Assembly (NCBI RefSeq): GCF_000711825.1
Contig: NZ_JONJ01000010.1
Span: 62,001 to 126,000 of the forward strand
Reading direction: 5' to 3'
From: [Clostridium] aminophilum DSM 10710
GTDB taxonomy: Bacteria > Bacillota > Clostridia > Lachnospirales > Lachnospiraceae
DNA length: 64,000 nucleotides
Shown: positions 54,416 through 64,000 of the stretch, in pieces
How the letters are laid out: every line of letters starts with the position of its first letter
Numbering within the stretch: the stretch's first letter is position 1
Notes under the pieces: model-generated
The model's input: only the letters and a program-made list of their open reading frames with translations
The model's database searches: none
Told to the model about the DNA's origin: nothing
Made by a program: the position numbers and the translations under genes

Positions 54416-56080
54416 GTGAAAAAAATATCCCTGTTTGACGGAACGGCGATCACGCTGGAAGAAATACTGGATGCGCGGTCAGCGCGGGCGGAACGACAGA
54501 GGGCATTTCTCGCGGAAGGCGGGATGTCGCTGATCAGCTTTGCACTGAATATGCCGGGACCGGTAAAACAGTCCGTCACCGCAAGACGGGTCTTTGAAGA
54601 GGGAATCCGTGAGATCCGGAAGGACATTGAATCGCTGAGCGGGACTGTTCCGGGGGCGGAGAAGGCAGCGTCGGAGAAAGCAGCGTCGGAGATATCGGGC
54701 AAGACGGCAGAGAAGTTTACTGCTGAGACGGCGAAAAAGACAGCAGCGGAGACGTCGGAAAAGAAGGCGGCGGAGAAGGCAGCGTCGGAGACATCAGGCA
54801 AGATGGCGACGGAAAAAGGCAGAGTGATCCTTCGGGAGGATGTCTCCCATGAGATGACCGGAAGCCAGGCATTCTTTCTTCTGAATCTTCCGGCGGACCG
54901 CATCAAGAAGAAAATGACGGAGATCGAGGAATATCATCCGCTCGGCCGTCTCTTCGACATCGATGTGATCGGCCCGGACGGGGTTCCGCTTTCGAGAACG
55001 CAATTCGGACTTCCGGCGAGAACCTGCATGGTCTGCGGTGAGAACGCGAAGATCTGTGCGAGAAGCGGAGCGCACAGCGCGGAGATCATCGCCTACACGC
55101 TAAATGATCTGGTGCATTCGTATTTTCGTGACAAAGAGGCGGACCGCGTCGCCATCTGCGCGACCAGAGCACTGCTCTATGAGGTGTCGACAACGCCGAA
55201 GCCGGGACTTGTGGACCGCGCCAATCAGGGTTCTCACAGCGATATGGATTATTTCACTTTCGTGGACAGCAGTGCGACGCTCTGTCACTGGTTCCGGGAC
55301 ATGTTCTGTGTCGGCTGGGATCACGCGGATGATTCGCCGGAGTCGCTTTTCCGGAGACTGCAGTTTATCGGGAAAATGGCGGATCGCGCCATGTTCCGGG
55401 CAACCGGCGGCGTCAATACGCATCAGGGACTGATCTACGCGGTGACGATCATTGCGGCCGCCATCGGAAAAATGATGCGGACAGGATCGGCGGAGGAGAT
55501 CCCGGAAAAGCATCTGATTGAGGAATGCAGGAAAATCGGCCGCTGTTCGCTTCGGGAAAAATTCGGCTGTTCCGGGATTTCGCCGGAGACCGGAGAGGAG
55601 AAGGACAAGAACAAGGCGCCGGAACCGTTGAGGGCGGCGGAGTCGGAGTCTTCCCTGATTAACTCCGGAAGAGAAGCCGCGAAGGGAAATGAGACTCCTG
55701 CATACGGCGCCCGGGGAGAGGCGGCGGAAGGCTTTCCGCACGCGCTTAACATCGGCCTTCCGGCGATCCGAAAGTGGCTTGCGCAAGGATGTTCTTTAAA
55801 TGACGCGTCCTGCGCGGCGCTTCTTTCCATCATCGCGGAGACGGAGGATACGAATATGATCCGCCGCGGCGGAAATGAGGAAGCGCAACGCCGAAGAGAA
55901 GAAGCGAGGGAGATTCTCCGCAATATGACAGCGGAGACCATCGTTCCGGATATATCAAAACTGGATAGCGACTATATCCGTCATCATCTCAGCCCCGGCG
56001 GAAGCGCCGATATTCTCGCAATTTCTCTGCTATTTTGCTTCTGCGAAGAAGAGGGGATTCTCACCGGGGACCACGCTTGA
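54416..56080 (+). CDS. citXG: CitX-CitG fusion, citrate lyase prosthetic group assembly
   Basis: A 554-residue fusion. The N-terminal CitX part (about 1-195) contains G177RLFDIDVIG and RTCMVCGENAKICARS; CitX attaches the phosphoribosyl-dephospho-CoA group to the citrate lyase acyl carrier. The C-terminal CitG part (about 205-554) has STTPKPGLVDRANQGSHSDMDY and GVNTHQG and makes that group from ATP and dephospho-CoA. Two low-complexity inserts are unusual: an Ala/Glu/Lys/Ser/Thr-rich stretch within CitX (about 80-136) and a charged one within CitG (about 385-445). GTG 54416 is six bases after AGGAGGTG. No citDEF genes are nearby. Confidence 0.9.
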   Translation: MKKISLFDGTAITLEEILDARSARAERQRAFLAEGGMSLISFALNMPGPVKQSVTARRVFEEGIREIRKDIESLSGTVPGAEKAASEKAASEISGKTAEKFTAETAKKTAAETSEKKAAEKAASETSGKMATEKGRVILREDVSHEMTGSQAFFLLNLPADRIKKKMTEIEEYHPLGRLFDIDVIGPDGVPLSRTQFGLPARTCMVCGENAKICARSGAHSAEIIAYTLNDLVHSYFRDKEADRVAICATRALLYEVSTTPKPGLVDRANQGSHSDMDYFTFVDSSATLCHWFRDMFCVGWDHADDSPESLFRRLQFIGKMADRAMFRATGGVNTHQGLIYAVTIIAAAIGKMMRTGSAEEIPEKHLIEECRKIGRCSLREKFGCSGISPETGEEKDKNKAPEPLRAAESESSLINSGREAAKGNETPAYGARGEAAEGFPHALNIGLPAIRKWLAQGCSLNDASCAALLSIIAETEDTNMIRRGGNEEAQRRREEAREILRNMTAETIVPDISKLDSDYIRHHLSPGGSADILAISLLFCFCEEEGILTGDHA

Positions 56081-56173
56081 CATTCGGAGCGCGCGGGATT
56101 ATAAACAGAGTAATTCGATCGAATAAATATCATGAAAAAACGAAAAATAGCATAATTTTTGATTTTATTGCGC

Positions 56174-56216
56174 AATGAGGCACATTTTGCGGGAGCACCT
56201 GCAGAATGTGCCTCAT
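56174..56216 (+). terminator. 13-base-pair hairpin after citXG
   Basis: AATGAGGCACATT (56174-56186) pairs perfectly with AATGTGCCTCATT (56204-56216). Only a short TTGTGT follows on the plus strand; the minus strand has TTTTTTTACAC before it. It probably ends the citXG transcript 94 bases after the stop codon. An AATTGCA/TGCAATT palindrome at about 56287-56314 lies further on in the 450-base gap. Confidence 0.5.
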
Positions 56217-56328
56217 TTGTGTAAAAAAATCAGGAGAATCCAAGGATTTTTCCCTGTCACAACAATTCTCCGCGGAGATATTTTTCAATTGCAGAAAAAA
56301 AATTTTTGCAATTTACTAATTTAATACG

Positions 56329-56357
56329 TTGCCAAACTAAAGCGTTTGTAGTAGTAT
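56329..56357 (+). promoter_or_regulatory. Promoter of the amino-acid ABC transporter operon
   Basis: -35 TTGCCA (56329-56334), 17-base spacer, -10 TAGTAT (56352-56357). The leader is about 165 nt with no riboswitch fold that I recognise. Confidence 0.45.
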
Positions 56358-56530
56358 AGCGTCATACGAAGAAAACATACTCATTCCCAAGGGTTATAGT
56401 GAACGCTGTCGTTTCCGTTACAGGACATTCACTCCTCCCATTCGCCCCGGTTGCGGATAGAGACAGGTTTCCGGCGGGATTCCGAGAACGGGTTCTTCGC
56501 AGACCAGTGGAACATCAGGAGGAGAAGAGG

Positions 56531-57598
56531 ATGAGAAAAAACATGAAGAGAGAAACGAAAAGAAACATGAAAGGAAACATGAAGAAGATCATCGCATTTG
56601 GCGCTGCTGCGGTGATGGCAGCCGCATTTACCGCCTGTGCGCCGGGAAGCGCGGCGACGCAGACCGCAAAGGCGGAGGAGACCACGAAGGCGGCGGAGAC
56701 TGCAAAGGCTGAGGAGACCGCAAAGGCTGCCGAGACTACAAAGGCAGCGGATGCCGGTTCTGCCGCAGCGGAGGAATTCAAATATGCGGAGATCCCGGCA
56801 GTTTCGGAAGAGTGGAAGGCAAAGTATGATGCGATCAGCGGCGGCCGTCTGGACGAGATCCGAAAAAAGGGAGTCATTCAGATCGCCAGCGAGCCGTATT
56901 TTGCTCCGTATGAGTTCATTGATTCATCCAAACAGGGGGATGAACAGTACTGCGGCGCGGATGTCCAGTTTGCAAAATTCATCGCAGACCGCATGGGCGT
57001 AAAGATGGAATATGTTCCGCTGGAATTCAGCGCTGTTCTGACGAGCGTGGTGGAAGGAAAGACGGATCTGGCGATCTCGGGCCTCGCTTACACACCGGAG
57101 CGCGCGGAAGCCTGCAACATGTCGGACGGATATTACACGGATCCGAAAGAGGCGGGACACGGCCTTCTGATTCGGGAGGAAAACAAGGATAAGATCAAGG
57201 GACTCGATGATCTCGCCGACAAGACCATTGTCTTCCAGGCAGGTTCTCTTCAGGAGGCTCTGGTCGATGCAGCGGGAGTCAAAGTGGGAAATATCAAGAA
57301 GGTTTCCTCTTCCAATGATGCCTATATGGCGGTACAGGAAGGAAAAGCCGATGCGGCAGCAGTCTACAAGGCAAGCGCAAAACTGTATGCGGAGGCAAAT
57401 CCGGGCCTGACGCTGGTAGAGGGATTCAAATTTGATGTGCCGAAAGAGATGCAGGGCAACCACGTCGGAATCATGAAAGATGAGGAAGCGCTGACCGAGT
57501 TCGTCAACACCTGCATTGCGGAGCTGGATGAAAACGGCCTGATGGGCAAATGGGTTGAGACGGCATCGGCGCAGGCGTCCTCTCTCGGAGTGGATTGA
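56531..57598 (+). CDS. Amino-acid ABC transporter substrate-binding lipoprotein
   Basis: A 355-residue lipoprotein of solute-binding family 3. A Lys/Arg-rich N-region and a hydrophobic core end in FTAC with Cys36. An Ala/Lys/Glu/Thr repeat-like tether follows (about 40-75, KAEET and KAAET units). The binding domain begins near KKGVIQIASEPYFAPYEF and includes DLAISGLAYTPERAE and GKADAAAVYKASAKL. The start is ATG 56531, six bases after AGGAGGAG; the in-frame codons before it lack a signal sequence and a site. It works with the permease and ATPase downstream. Confidence 0.93.
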   Translation: MRKNMKRETKRNMKGNMKKIIAFGAAAVMAAAFTACAPGSAATQTAKAEETTKAAETAKAEETAKAAETTKAADAGSAAAEEFKYAEIPAVSEEWKAKYDAISGGRLDEIRKKGVIQIASEPYFAPYEFIDSSKQGDEQYCGADVQFAKFIADRMGVKMEYVPLEFSAVLTSVVEGKTDLAISGLAYTPERAEACNMSDGYYTDPKEAGHGLLIREENKDKIKGLDDLADKTIVFQAGSLQEALVDAAGVKVGNIKKVSSSNDAYMAVQEGKADAAAVYKASAKLYAEANPGLTLVEGFKFDVPKEMQGNHVGIMKDEEALTEFVNTCIAELDENGLMGKWVETASAQASSLGVD

Positions 57599-57764
57599 TC
57601 CGATTGACAGATAAGACTTTCACCCGCGCCGGGATTCATCAGGGATTCCTTCCGGAATGGTCCTTCGGGATTCCTTCCGGGAAGAAATGAAGGAAAAGCG
57701 AGCGGAGAACGGAGCGGGCGAAGGATTCTTCCGGGACTGAGAAATTGCTGGACAGGAGAAAAGA

Positions 57765-58436
57765 ATGATTTCAAGTGTAATAAAACTATGGGGAAAGTAT
57801 TCCGGCGTTTATATCAGCGGACTGTACGGAACACTGTGGCTTTCGGCCGTCACGGTTGCCTTTGCCACGATTCTCGGAACGCTGATTGCTTTTGTGAAAC
57901 TGTCACGGTTCAGACCGGGACAGTGGCTGGTCAATCTTTACATTGAGATTATCCGCGGAACGCCGGTACTTCTTCAGATTTATTTCTTCTGGATCTTTCT
58001 GCCGAAAGCCATGCCGTTTGAACTGTCGGATACGCAGTGCATTGTCATCGCACTGATCATCAACTCCAGCGCCTATGTGGCGGAGATTATCCGTGCCGGA
58101 ATTGAGGCGGTGGATAAAGGACAGACGGAGGCGGCACTCAGCCTCGGACTCAGCCGGAAGAATACGATGATGAAGGTGGTTCTTCCGCAGGCGATCAAAA
58201 ACATTTTGCCGGCGCTGGGCAATGAATTCATTACCATGATCAAGGAGACTTCCCTTGCGTCGGTATTTTTCATCGCGGAGCTGACGACTTCCTATAAGAC
58301 CGTGCAGGCGGCGACATTTCTCGCCATTCCGTCACTTCTGATTTCCGGTCTGATCTACCTGATGCTGACCTTTCTTCTGACAAGACTTCTGGCAATATGT
58401 GAAAAGAGGATGAGATCCAATGACAGAAACAGCTAA
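57765..58436 (+). CDS. Amino-acid ABC transporter permease
   Basis: A 223-residue His/Glu/Gln/Arg/opine-family permease with about five helices. The coupling EAA motif reads [28 protein letters not shown], and the start [13 protein letters not shown] is typical. The ATPase gene overlaps its end by 17 bases. The upstream gap to the binding-protein gene (57599-57764) contains a 25-base direct repeat of GGGATTCCTTCCGG. Confidence 0.95.
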   Translation: MISSVIKLWGKYSGVYISGLYGTLWLSAVTVAFATILGTLIAFVKLSRFRPGQWLVNLYIEIIRGTPVLLQIYFFWIFLPKAMPFELSDTQCIVIALIINSSAYVAEIIRAGIEAVDKGQTEAALSLGLSRKNTMMKVVLPQAIKNILPALGNEFITMIKETSLASVFFIAELTTSYKTVQAATFLAIPSLLISGLIYLMLTFLLTRLLAICEKRMRSNDRNS

Positions 58437-59193
58437 GAATAACGAAAACACAAATCCGTCCGGAAATGTCATCCTTCGGGTTTCCGGCCTCCGAAAGTCC
58501 TTCGGAGACATCCATGTTCTGAAGGGAATCAGCATCGATATCCATGAGGGAGAGACGGTGGCGGTGATCGGACCAAGCGGCGGCGGAAAGAGTACTTTTC
58601 TCCGCTGTCTGAACCGTCTCGAGACGCCGGATGAGGGAGAAATCCTCTTTGACGGGGCGAACATCATGGATAAAAAGATTGATATCGCCCGGTACCGCCA
58701 GAAGATCGGCATGGTCTTCCAGCACTTTAATGTCTTTCCGCACCTGACGGTGCTGGAGAACATTACGCTGGCGCCGACGCTCGAAAAGCACATTCCGAAA
58801 GAGGAAGCGCAGAAAAAAGCCATGGAACTGCTGGAAAAGGTCGGCCTTGCAGAGAAACGGGATGAGTATCCGACAAGACTTTCCGGCGGACAGAAACAGC
58901 GACTGGCCATCGTGAGAGCGCTGGCCATGGAACCGGAGGTCATTCTGTTCGACGAGCCGACCAGTGCACTGGATCCGGAGATGGTGAAAGAAGTGCTGGA
59001 GGTCATCCGCGCTCTCTCGGATTCGGGAATGACGACGGTGATCGTCACCCACGAGATGGGATTTGCCCGTGAGGTGGCAGATCGCGTGATCTTTGTGGCA
59101 GACGGTGTCATCGCAGAAGAGGGGACACCGGACGAGGTGTTCGGAAATCCCAAAAATGAGCGGACGAAAACATTTCTCAGTCAGGTGCTGTGA
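58420..59193 (+). CDS. Amino-acid ABC transporter ATP-binding protein
   Basis: A 257-residue ATPase of the GlnQ/HisP type. Walker A is GPSGGGKST, the Q-loop is in [16 protein letters not shown], the signature is LSGGQKQR, and Walker B is [13 protein letters not shown], followed by the His switch VTHEMGFA. It powers import of a polar amino acid or peptide derivative. Its place before an AbgB-like amidohydrolase suggests that the imported substrate may be an N-acyl or aminoacyl compound. Confidence 0.96.
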   Translation: MTETAKNNENTNPSGNVILRVSGLRKSFGDIHVLKGISIDIHEGETVAVIGPSGGGKSTFLRCLNRLETPDEGEILFDGANIMDKKIDIARYRQKIGMVFQHFNVFPHLTVLENITLAPTLEKHIPKEEAQKKAMELLEKVGLAEKRDEYPTRLSGGQKQRLAIVRALAMEPEVILFDEPTSALDPEMVKEVLEVIRALSDSGMTTVIVTHEMGFAREVADRVIFVADGVIAEEGTPDEVFGNPKNERTKTFLSQVL

Positions 59194-59267
59194 CATGAAG
59201 GGAAAAAATTGATTCCTGCGCGCGAGGGAACTGAGGTCGGAGACAGAATCTGCTGAGGGAAGAGCAA

Positions 59268-59335
59268 AATTCCGAGGGAGAACAGAATTCCGAGGGAAAA
59301 CAGAATTCCGAGGGAAAACAGATTCCGACAAAAAT
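59268..59335 (+). repeat. 18-nt tandem array after the ABC operon
   Basis: AATTCCGAGGGAGAACAG and near-identical 18-base units begin at 59268, 59286 and 59304, with a partial fourth at about 59322. A related GAGGGAA stretch precedes them from 59224. Confidence 0.88.
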
Positions 59336-59401
59336 TTGAGGAGAAAAAAGTTCCGAAGTAAACTTGAGTGCGGAAGAAGATAAACAGGATGCGGAGACAG
59401 C

Positions 59402-60856
59402 ATGGAAGGGAATATCATGGAGAAAGATTTGGAACAGATCAGGGCTTCGGTTGCGGCGCACCGGGAGGAAATCCTGAGTGCAAACGACCGGATTCACGGT
59501 TTTGCCGAGATGGCGTATCAGGAGTTTCAGTCATCGGAGCTGTTGATCGGACTTCTAGAGGAAAACGGATTTCAGGTGGAAAAGGGACTGGCCGACATGC
59601 CGACCTGTTTTCTCGGACGCTGGGGAAAAGGCGCTCCGGTCATGGGGATTCTGGGCGAATTTGATGCGCTGGAATGTCTGAGCCAGGAAGCCGGAAATCC
59701 GGAGCACAAGCCGGTTCTGGAAGGTGCGCCGGGGCACGGCTGCGGTCACTGCGCACTGGGAACCGCGTCTCTGTCCGCGGCGATCGCGGTGAAAGAGTAT
59801 CTGGAGAGGAATCAAAAGAGCGGAACCGTCATTTATTTCGGCTGTCCTGCGGAAGAAGGAGCCGGGGCAAAACAGTTCATGGCAAGAGCAGGACTCTTCG
59901 ATGACTGCGATTTTGTCTATACCTGGCATCCGGCAACCGTCAATCAGGTTTCGGCCGATTCCAATTCCGCGATCATGGGTGCGACATTTACGTTCGACGG
60001 CATCACGGCCCATGCCGGCGCCTGCCCGTGGAACGGAAGAAGCGCACTGGACGCCTGTGAGCTGATGAATGTGGGCTGTAACTATCTGAGAGAACACATG
60101 GAGGACGGACAGCGCGTTCACTACGCGTACTCCAATGCGGGCGGCTCTCAGCCGAATGTGGTTCCGGCGCACGCCTCGGTCAAGTATGAAGTTCGCGCCC
60201 GCCGCGTGTCCGAAGTGAAGGAGTTGTTCGCGAGAGTAGTGGATATCGCAAAAGGTGCGGCGCTGATGACGGGAACGAAACTGACATATGAAGTGAGCAT
60301 GGCGTTCTCCGATTTCGAATCCAACCGCACCCTTGCGCCGATCGTGAGCGACTGTCTGAAAGAAGTCGGCGCACCGTCCTGGGACGACGAGGACTATGCT
60401 CTGGCGGAGAAATATCTCCGCTCCTACGATCCGGTCACGCTCGACCACATTCGCCAGTCAATGGCGGAGATGTTTGGCGCGGAAAATGTTCCGGAGATTG
60501 AGAAACGTCCGCTTCATGCCGGGGTCTTTGCGTTTGATCCCCGTTCCGGAAAGCCGCAGGGCGGATCCACGGACGTCGGCGACGTGAGCTATGCCGCGCC
60601 GACGGTGGAACTGAATATTGCCACCGCGTGCATCGGCAATATCGGTCACACCTGGCAGATGGCAGGACAGGCCGGCAGCCGAATTGCGCACAAGGGACTC
60701 CTGACCGCTGCGGAGATCATGGCGCTTGCCTGTGTGAGAACCATGGACCGGACGGATCTGATCCAAAAAGCAAAAGAGGAAGTCCGCCGGAAAAACGGAG
60801 GCCACTATCAGTGTCCGCTTCCGGACAGCGTAAAACCGCCGATCGGAACCTACTAA
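59402..60856 (+). CDS. M20 family amidohydrolase (AbgB-like)
   Basis: A 484-residue metal-dependent hydrolase. Metal and active-site motifs are GEFDALE, GHGCGHCALG, CPAEEGAGAKQFM and WHPATVN; the dimerisation lid has FDGITAHAGACPWNGRSA. The length and a C-terminal GSTDVGDVSYAAPT match AbgB (p-aminobenzoyl-glutamate hydrolase subunit B) and related amidases rather than short ArgE or peptidase T. An AbgA partner is not present, so the substrate is uncertain; cleavage of an imported N-acyl amino acid is an inference from the ABC genes upstream. ATG 59402 and ATG 59417 are both possible starts. Confidence 0.9.
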   Translation: MEGNIMEKDLEQIRASVAAHREEILSANDRIHGFAEMAYQEFQSSELLIGLLEENGFQVEKGLADMPTCFLGRWGKGAPVMGILGEFDALECLSQEAGNPEHKPVLEGAPGHGCGHCALGTASLSAAIAVKEYLERNQKSGTVIYFGCPAEEGAGAKQFMARAGLFDDCDFVYTWHPATVNQVSADSNSAIMGATFTFDGITAHAGACPWNGRSALDACELMNVGCNYLREHMEDGQRVHYAYSNAGGSQPNVVPAHASVKYEVRARRVSEVKELFARVVDIAKGAALMTGTKLTYEVSMAFSDFESNRTLAPIVSDCLKEVGAPSWDDEDYALAEKYLRSYDPVTLDHIRQSMAEMFGAENVPEIEKRPLHAGVFAFDPRSGKPQGGSTDVGDVSYAAPTVELNIATACIGNIGHTWQMAGQAGSRIAHKGLLTAAEIMALACVRTMDRTDLIQKAKEEVRRKNGGHYQCPLPDSVKPPIGTY

Positions 60857-60912
60857 TGAAAAACATACTATCACTACAAGAAATTATTTGTGAAAACACA
60901 ATTCTTCACGGT

Positions 60913-60941
60913 TTGACTTTCCGGGATTGCTCCCATAAGAT
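60913..60941 (+). promoter_or_regulatory. Promoter for the AEC transporter gene
   Basis: -35 TTGACT (60913-60918), 17-base spacer, -10 TAAGAT (60936-60941). The transcript would have a leader of about 350 nt that includes the tandem array below. Confidence 0.55.
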
Positions 60942-61026
60942 AGTATAGAAAACGACGGAACGGTCGTTTGAAGTGTCGGATTTTTGCCGCTGAAAGCAGC
61001 ATTTTTCGCTGTGTGATCCGCGTACA

Positions 61027-61167
61027 TTTTCGCAGAGCGGCTTCTCGCAGAGTAGCTTCTCGCAGAGCGGTATTTATGCAGAGCGGCCTCTCGCAGAGTA
61101 GCTTCTCGCAGAGCGGCATTTTTGCAGAGGGGCATTTTCGCAGAGCGGCATTCTCGCAGAACGACAT
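61027..61167 (+). repeat. 15/16-nt tandem array in the AEC gene leader
   Basis: About nine units of TTCTCGCAGAGCGGC type, 15 or 16 bases long, run head to tail. The mixed period breaks any long reading frame. The 445-base gap 60857-61301 holds only this array and the promoter. Confidence 0.9.
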
Positions 61168-61301
61168 CTTCCATGCAATTTCGGATTGAGGTTTGAAGAT
61201 GCATTCGGGTGAAGTGCGTGGGGAATGACTGGAAGCAAAAACGATTGGCAGCAAAAGCCCGACCGGGGATTTGTGGGTATCGGAAATAGTTAGGAGATAG
61301 T

Positions 61302-62243
61302 ATGGAAGCATTGATGGTATCGCTGAATGCGGTCATTCCGTTTGTTTTTTATCTGGCGGTGGGCTACGGGGCAAGAAGGCTGAAGCTGTGCACAAATGAG
61401 CTCCTTCAGGGGATGAATAAGCTGGTGTTCAAAGCCTTTTTTCCATTGTCGCTGTTCTGGAATATGTATACCATGGATCCGTCCATTGAGATCGACATTC
61501 CGCTTCTTTTGGCGGAGGGCGCATCGCTGATCGCATTGATCGTCCTTCTGATGCTGACGGTTCCGTGGTGTGTGAAAGAGAACCCACGCCGGGGTGTGGT
61601 CGTTCAGGCCATATACCGGTCCAACTGTGTCCTGTTTGCCCTTCCGATGGCTGAAGTTGTCATGGGAGAACCGGGAAAAATTTATGCGACCATGATGCTG
61701 GCGGTGATCGTCCCGATCCTCAATGTCTCCGCGGTGCTGGTTCTCGAATCCTTCCATGGCGAGGGGCTGACCGATCCGAAAAAGCTGATCATCAACATTC
61801 TGACAAATCCGCTGATCGACGGTATCGCAGTCGGAGCGCTTTTCTTTGCACTCGGAATTCATCTTCCGCGCTTTATCGAGACGCCGGTGAAGAATATGGG
61901 CAGTATGGCGACACCGCTTGCCCTCTTTATTCTGGGCGGAACACTGGAATTTTCACAGGTTGGAAAAAACCTGAAATGCCTTACGGTGGCGATGGGAATC
62001 AAGCTTCTGGTCATTCCGCTGGTTGTGACTGTCATTACGACTCTCGCCGGACTGAGTGATGTGGTCCGCTTCACCTTCTTCATCATTTACGCAACACCGG
62101 TCGCGACTTCCTCCTACGTGATGGCCCAGAATATGGGCGGCGATGGAGAACTGGCCGGGCAGTTTGTGGTATTCAGTACCGTTGCGTCCGCATTGACCCT
62201 GTTCATCTGGGTTTACGCCTATGCGGCGCTGGGATTTGTTTGA
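61302..62243 (+). CDS. AEC family transporter
   Basis: A 313-residue membrane protein with about ten helices in two five-helix halves, as in the auxin efflux carrier family. N-terminal VIPFVFYLAVGYGARR, the central FALPMAEVVMG and MATPLALFILGGTLEF are typical. Bacterial members move dicarboxylates such as malate or malonate, or other organic acids; the substrate cannot be told from sequence. It is followed after about 100 bases by a strong terminator. Confidence 0.92.
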   Translation: MEALMVSLNAVIPFVFYLAVGYGARRLKLCTNELLQGMNKLVFKAFFPLSLFWNMYTMDPSIEIDIPLLLAEGASLIALIVLLMLTVPWCVKENPRRGVVVQAIYRSNCVLFALPMAEVVMGEPGKIYATMMLAVIVPILNVSAVLVLESFHGEGLTDPKKLIINILTNPLIDGIAVGALFFALGIHLPRFIETPVKNMGSMATPLALFILGGTLEFSQVGKNLKCLTVAMGIKLLVIPLVVTVITTLAGLSDVVRFTFFIIYATPVATSSYVMAQNMGGDGELAGQFVVFSTVASALTLFIWVYAYAALGFV

Positions 62244-62341
62244 GTGGCAAAATGATGTCTGCGTATAAAGGAACGGATCCGTCCTGCGGAAATTGCGGGC
62301 GAGTCCTCCGATGAGATGATTATTATATTATGGGACAAAAG

Positions 62342-62364
62342 ACAGCCTTCGGGCTGTTTTTTTG
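62342..62364 (+). terminator. Terminator after the AEC transporter gene
   Basis: ACAGCC pairs with GGCTGT around the stable tetraloop TTCG, followed by seven T residues. GTTTCATAGGGAA follows directly (62364-62376), the same motif that flanks the rpsT terminator. The rest of the 605-base gap 62244-62848 is AT-rich and shows only the ppdK promoter. Confidence 0.92.
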
Positions 62365-62733
62365 TTTCATAGGGAAGCAGTGCGGAGTGTTCGATTCACA
62401 AAACAGAGTATGGATTTACTTGCCCGTTTGATGGTTCATGACACATTATTGGCCTTTGATGATCGGAAAAACGGAAAAAAGAAAACGGTTTCAAAAAGGC
62501 TTGATGGAGAAAAATCGTTTAAATTGTACGTGAATAAGAACAATCTTTGGCAACAGACACGATGATAAATCGAAAAGATGATGGGTAAAAATGAACAGAA
62601 AGCTTGTATTTATAAGGGCACAATCAAGAAAAGGGCAGTTTGTTAAGAAAAATTTATTTCAGAATTATGTGTAACCTGTACACAAAATAAGAAGTATTAT
62701 TGAATTTATTACGTAAAACGCACAAAAAACTCC

Positions 62734-62761
62734 TTTACTCCATGGAATGCTGTGCTATAAT
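62734..62761 (+). promoter_or_regulatory. ppdK promoter
   Basis: -35 TTTACT (62734-62739), 16-base spacer, -10 TATAAT (62756-62761). The leader to the ATG is about 80 nt. Confidence 0.6.
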
Positions 62762-62848
62762 GATCAAGGGAGTTAATCATTTTTTATGATGGACGGCTGG
62801 AGAAAGAAGGCTGCGGCGGTTCGTCGAAGTATTCAGGAGGAAAGAGTA

Positions 62849-64000
<1,152 letters not shown>

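Noticed and set aside
60874-61311. Minus-strand frame with pentapeptide-like repeats (ALREA, ALRKC)
   Set aside because: It is produced by the 15-nt array. The 16-nt units break the period, no start signal is present, and it overlaps the AEC promoter.
62362-62565. 67-codon plus-strand frame after the AEC terminator
   Set aside because: It starts with TTG inside the terminator T-tract and has no ribosome binding site or known domain.

Overview
The window looks like the chromosome of a moderately GC-rich Bacillota in the class Clostridia, most like a Lachnospiraceae relative. The reasons are strong AGGAGG ribosome binding sites, synteny blocks shared with Bacillus (comEC-holA-rpsT, lepA-hemW, prmA-rsmE, mtaB, ireB-ruvX-DUF1292, trmR-trhP, era-recO-glyS), Trp/Tyr-rich wall-binding repeat proteins, ppdK, RNase J and a single-chain GlyS. 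No rRNA, tRNA, CRISPR array, insertion sequence or prophage gene was seen.

Layout. 1-9.8 kb is minus-strand: two paralogous secreted proteins rich in ATGV-type repeats (the first cut by the window edge), an orphan TAXI-type binding lipoprotein, a GltS glutamate/Na+ symporter, and a DcuS/DcuR-type two-component system that probably controls gltS through direct repeats beside its promoter. 10-15 kb is the glycolytic cluster gap-pgk-tpiA-gpmI. 15-22.9 kb holds a DegV protein, an unpaired sensor kinase, a GerMN lipoprotein, ComEC, HolA and S20. 23.4-28.9 kb is a cell-envelope cassette (L,D-transpeptidase, kinase, OmpR-type regulator, large wall-binding repeat protein). 29-38 kb carries a LOG-family hydrolase, LepA, HemW, PrmA, RsmE, a cysteine desulfurase with ThiI (tRNA thiolation) and a histidine-free HPr/Crh-like protein. 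38-46.6 kb carries MtaB, IreB, RuvX, DUF1292, RNase J, a short MltG-like protein, TrmR, TrhP and a DUF218 membrane protein. 46.7-54.3 kb has an M16C peptidase, Era, RecO, an acyltransferase and GlyS. 54.4-62.2 kb has a CitX-CitG fusion, an amino-acid ABC transporter with an AbgB-like amidohydrolase, and an AEC transporter. The window ends inside ppdK.

The main unexplained signal is in the intergenic DNA. (1) A composite, hairpin-rich repeat occurs at three to four loci (about 2.0, 23.1, 26.9 and 37.9 kb), each time just downstream of an intrinsic terminator and in one orientation relative to the gene that ends there. (2) Several genes (ruvX, trhP, the LOG gene, the acyltransferase gene) are followed by head-to-tail tandem repeats with periods of 16, 38, 33 and 67 nt, whose first unit contains the gene's own stop codon. 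Further arrays with 15, 18 and 28 nt periods lie in other gaps, and repeats inside coding regions give ComEC, CitXG and a binding lipoprotein low-complexity inserts. (3) The sporulation genes usually found between rpsT and lepA, and hrcA-grpE-dnaK-dnaJ usually found between hemW and prmA, are absent; a 28-nt array sits at the second junction.
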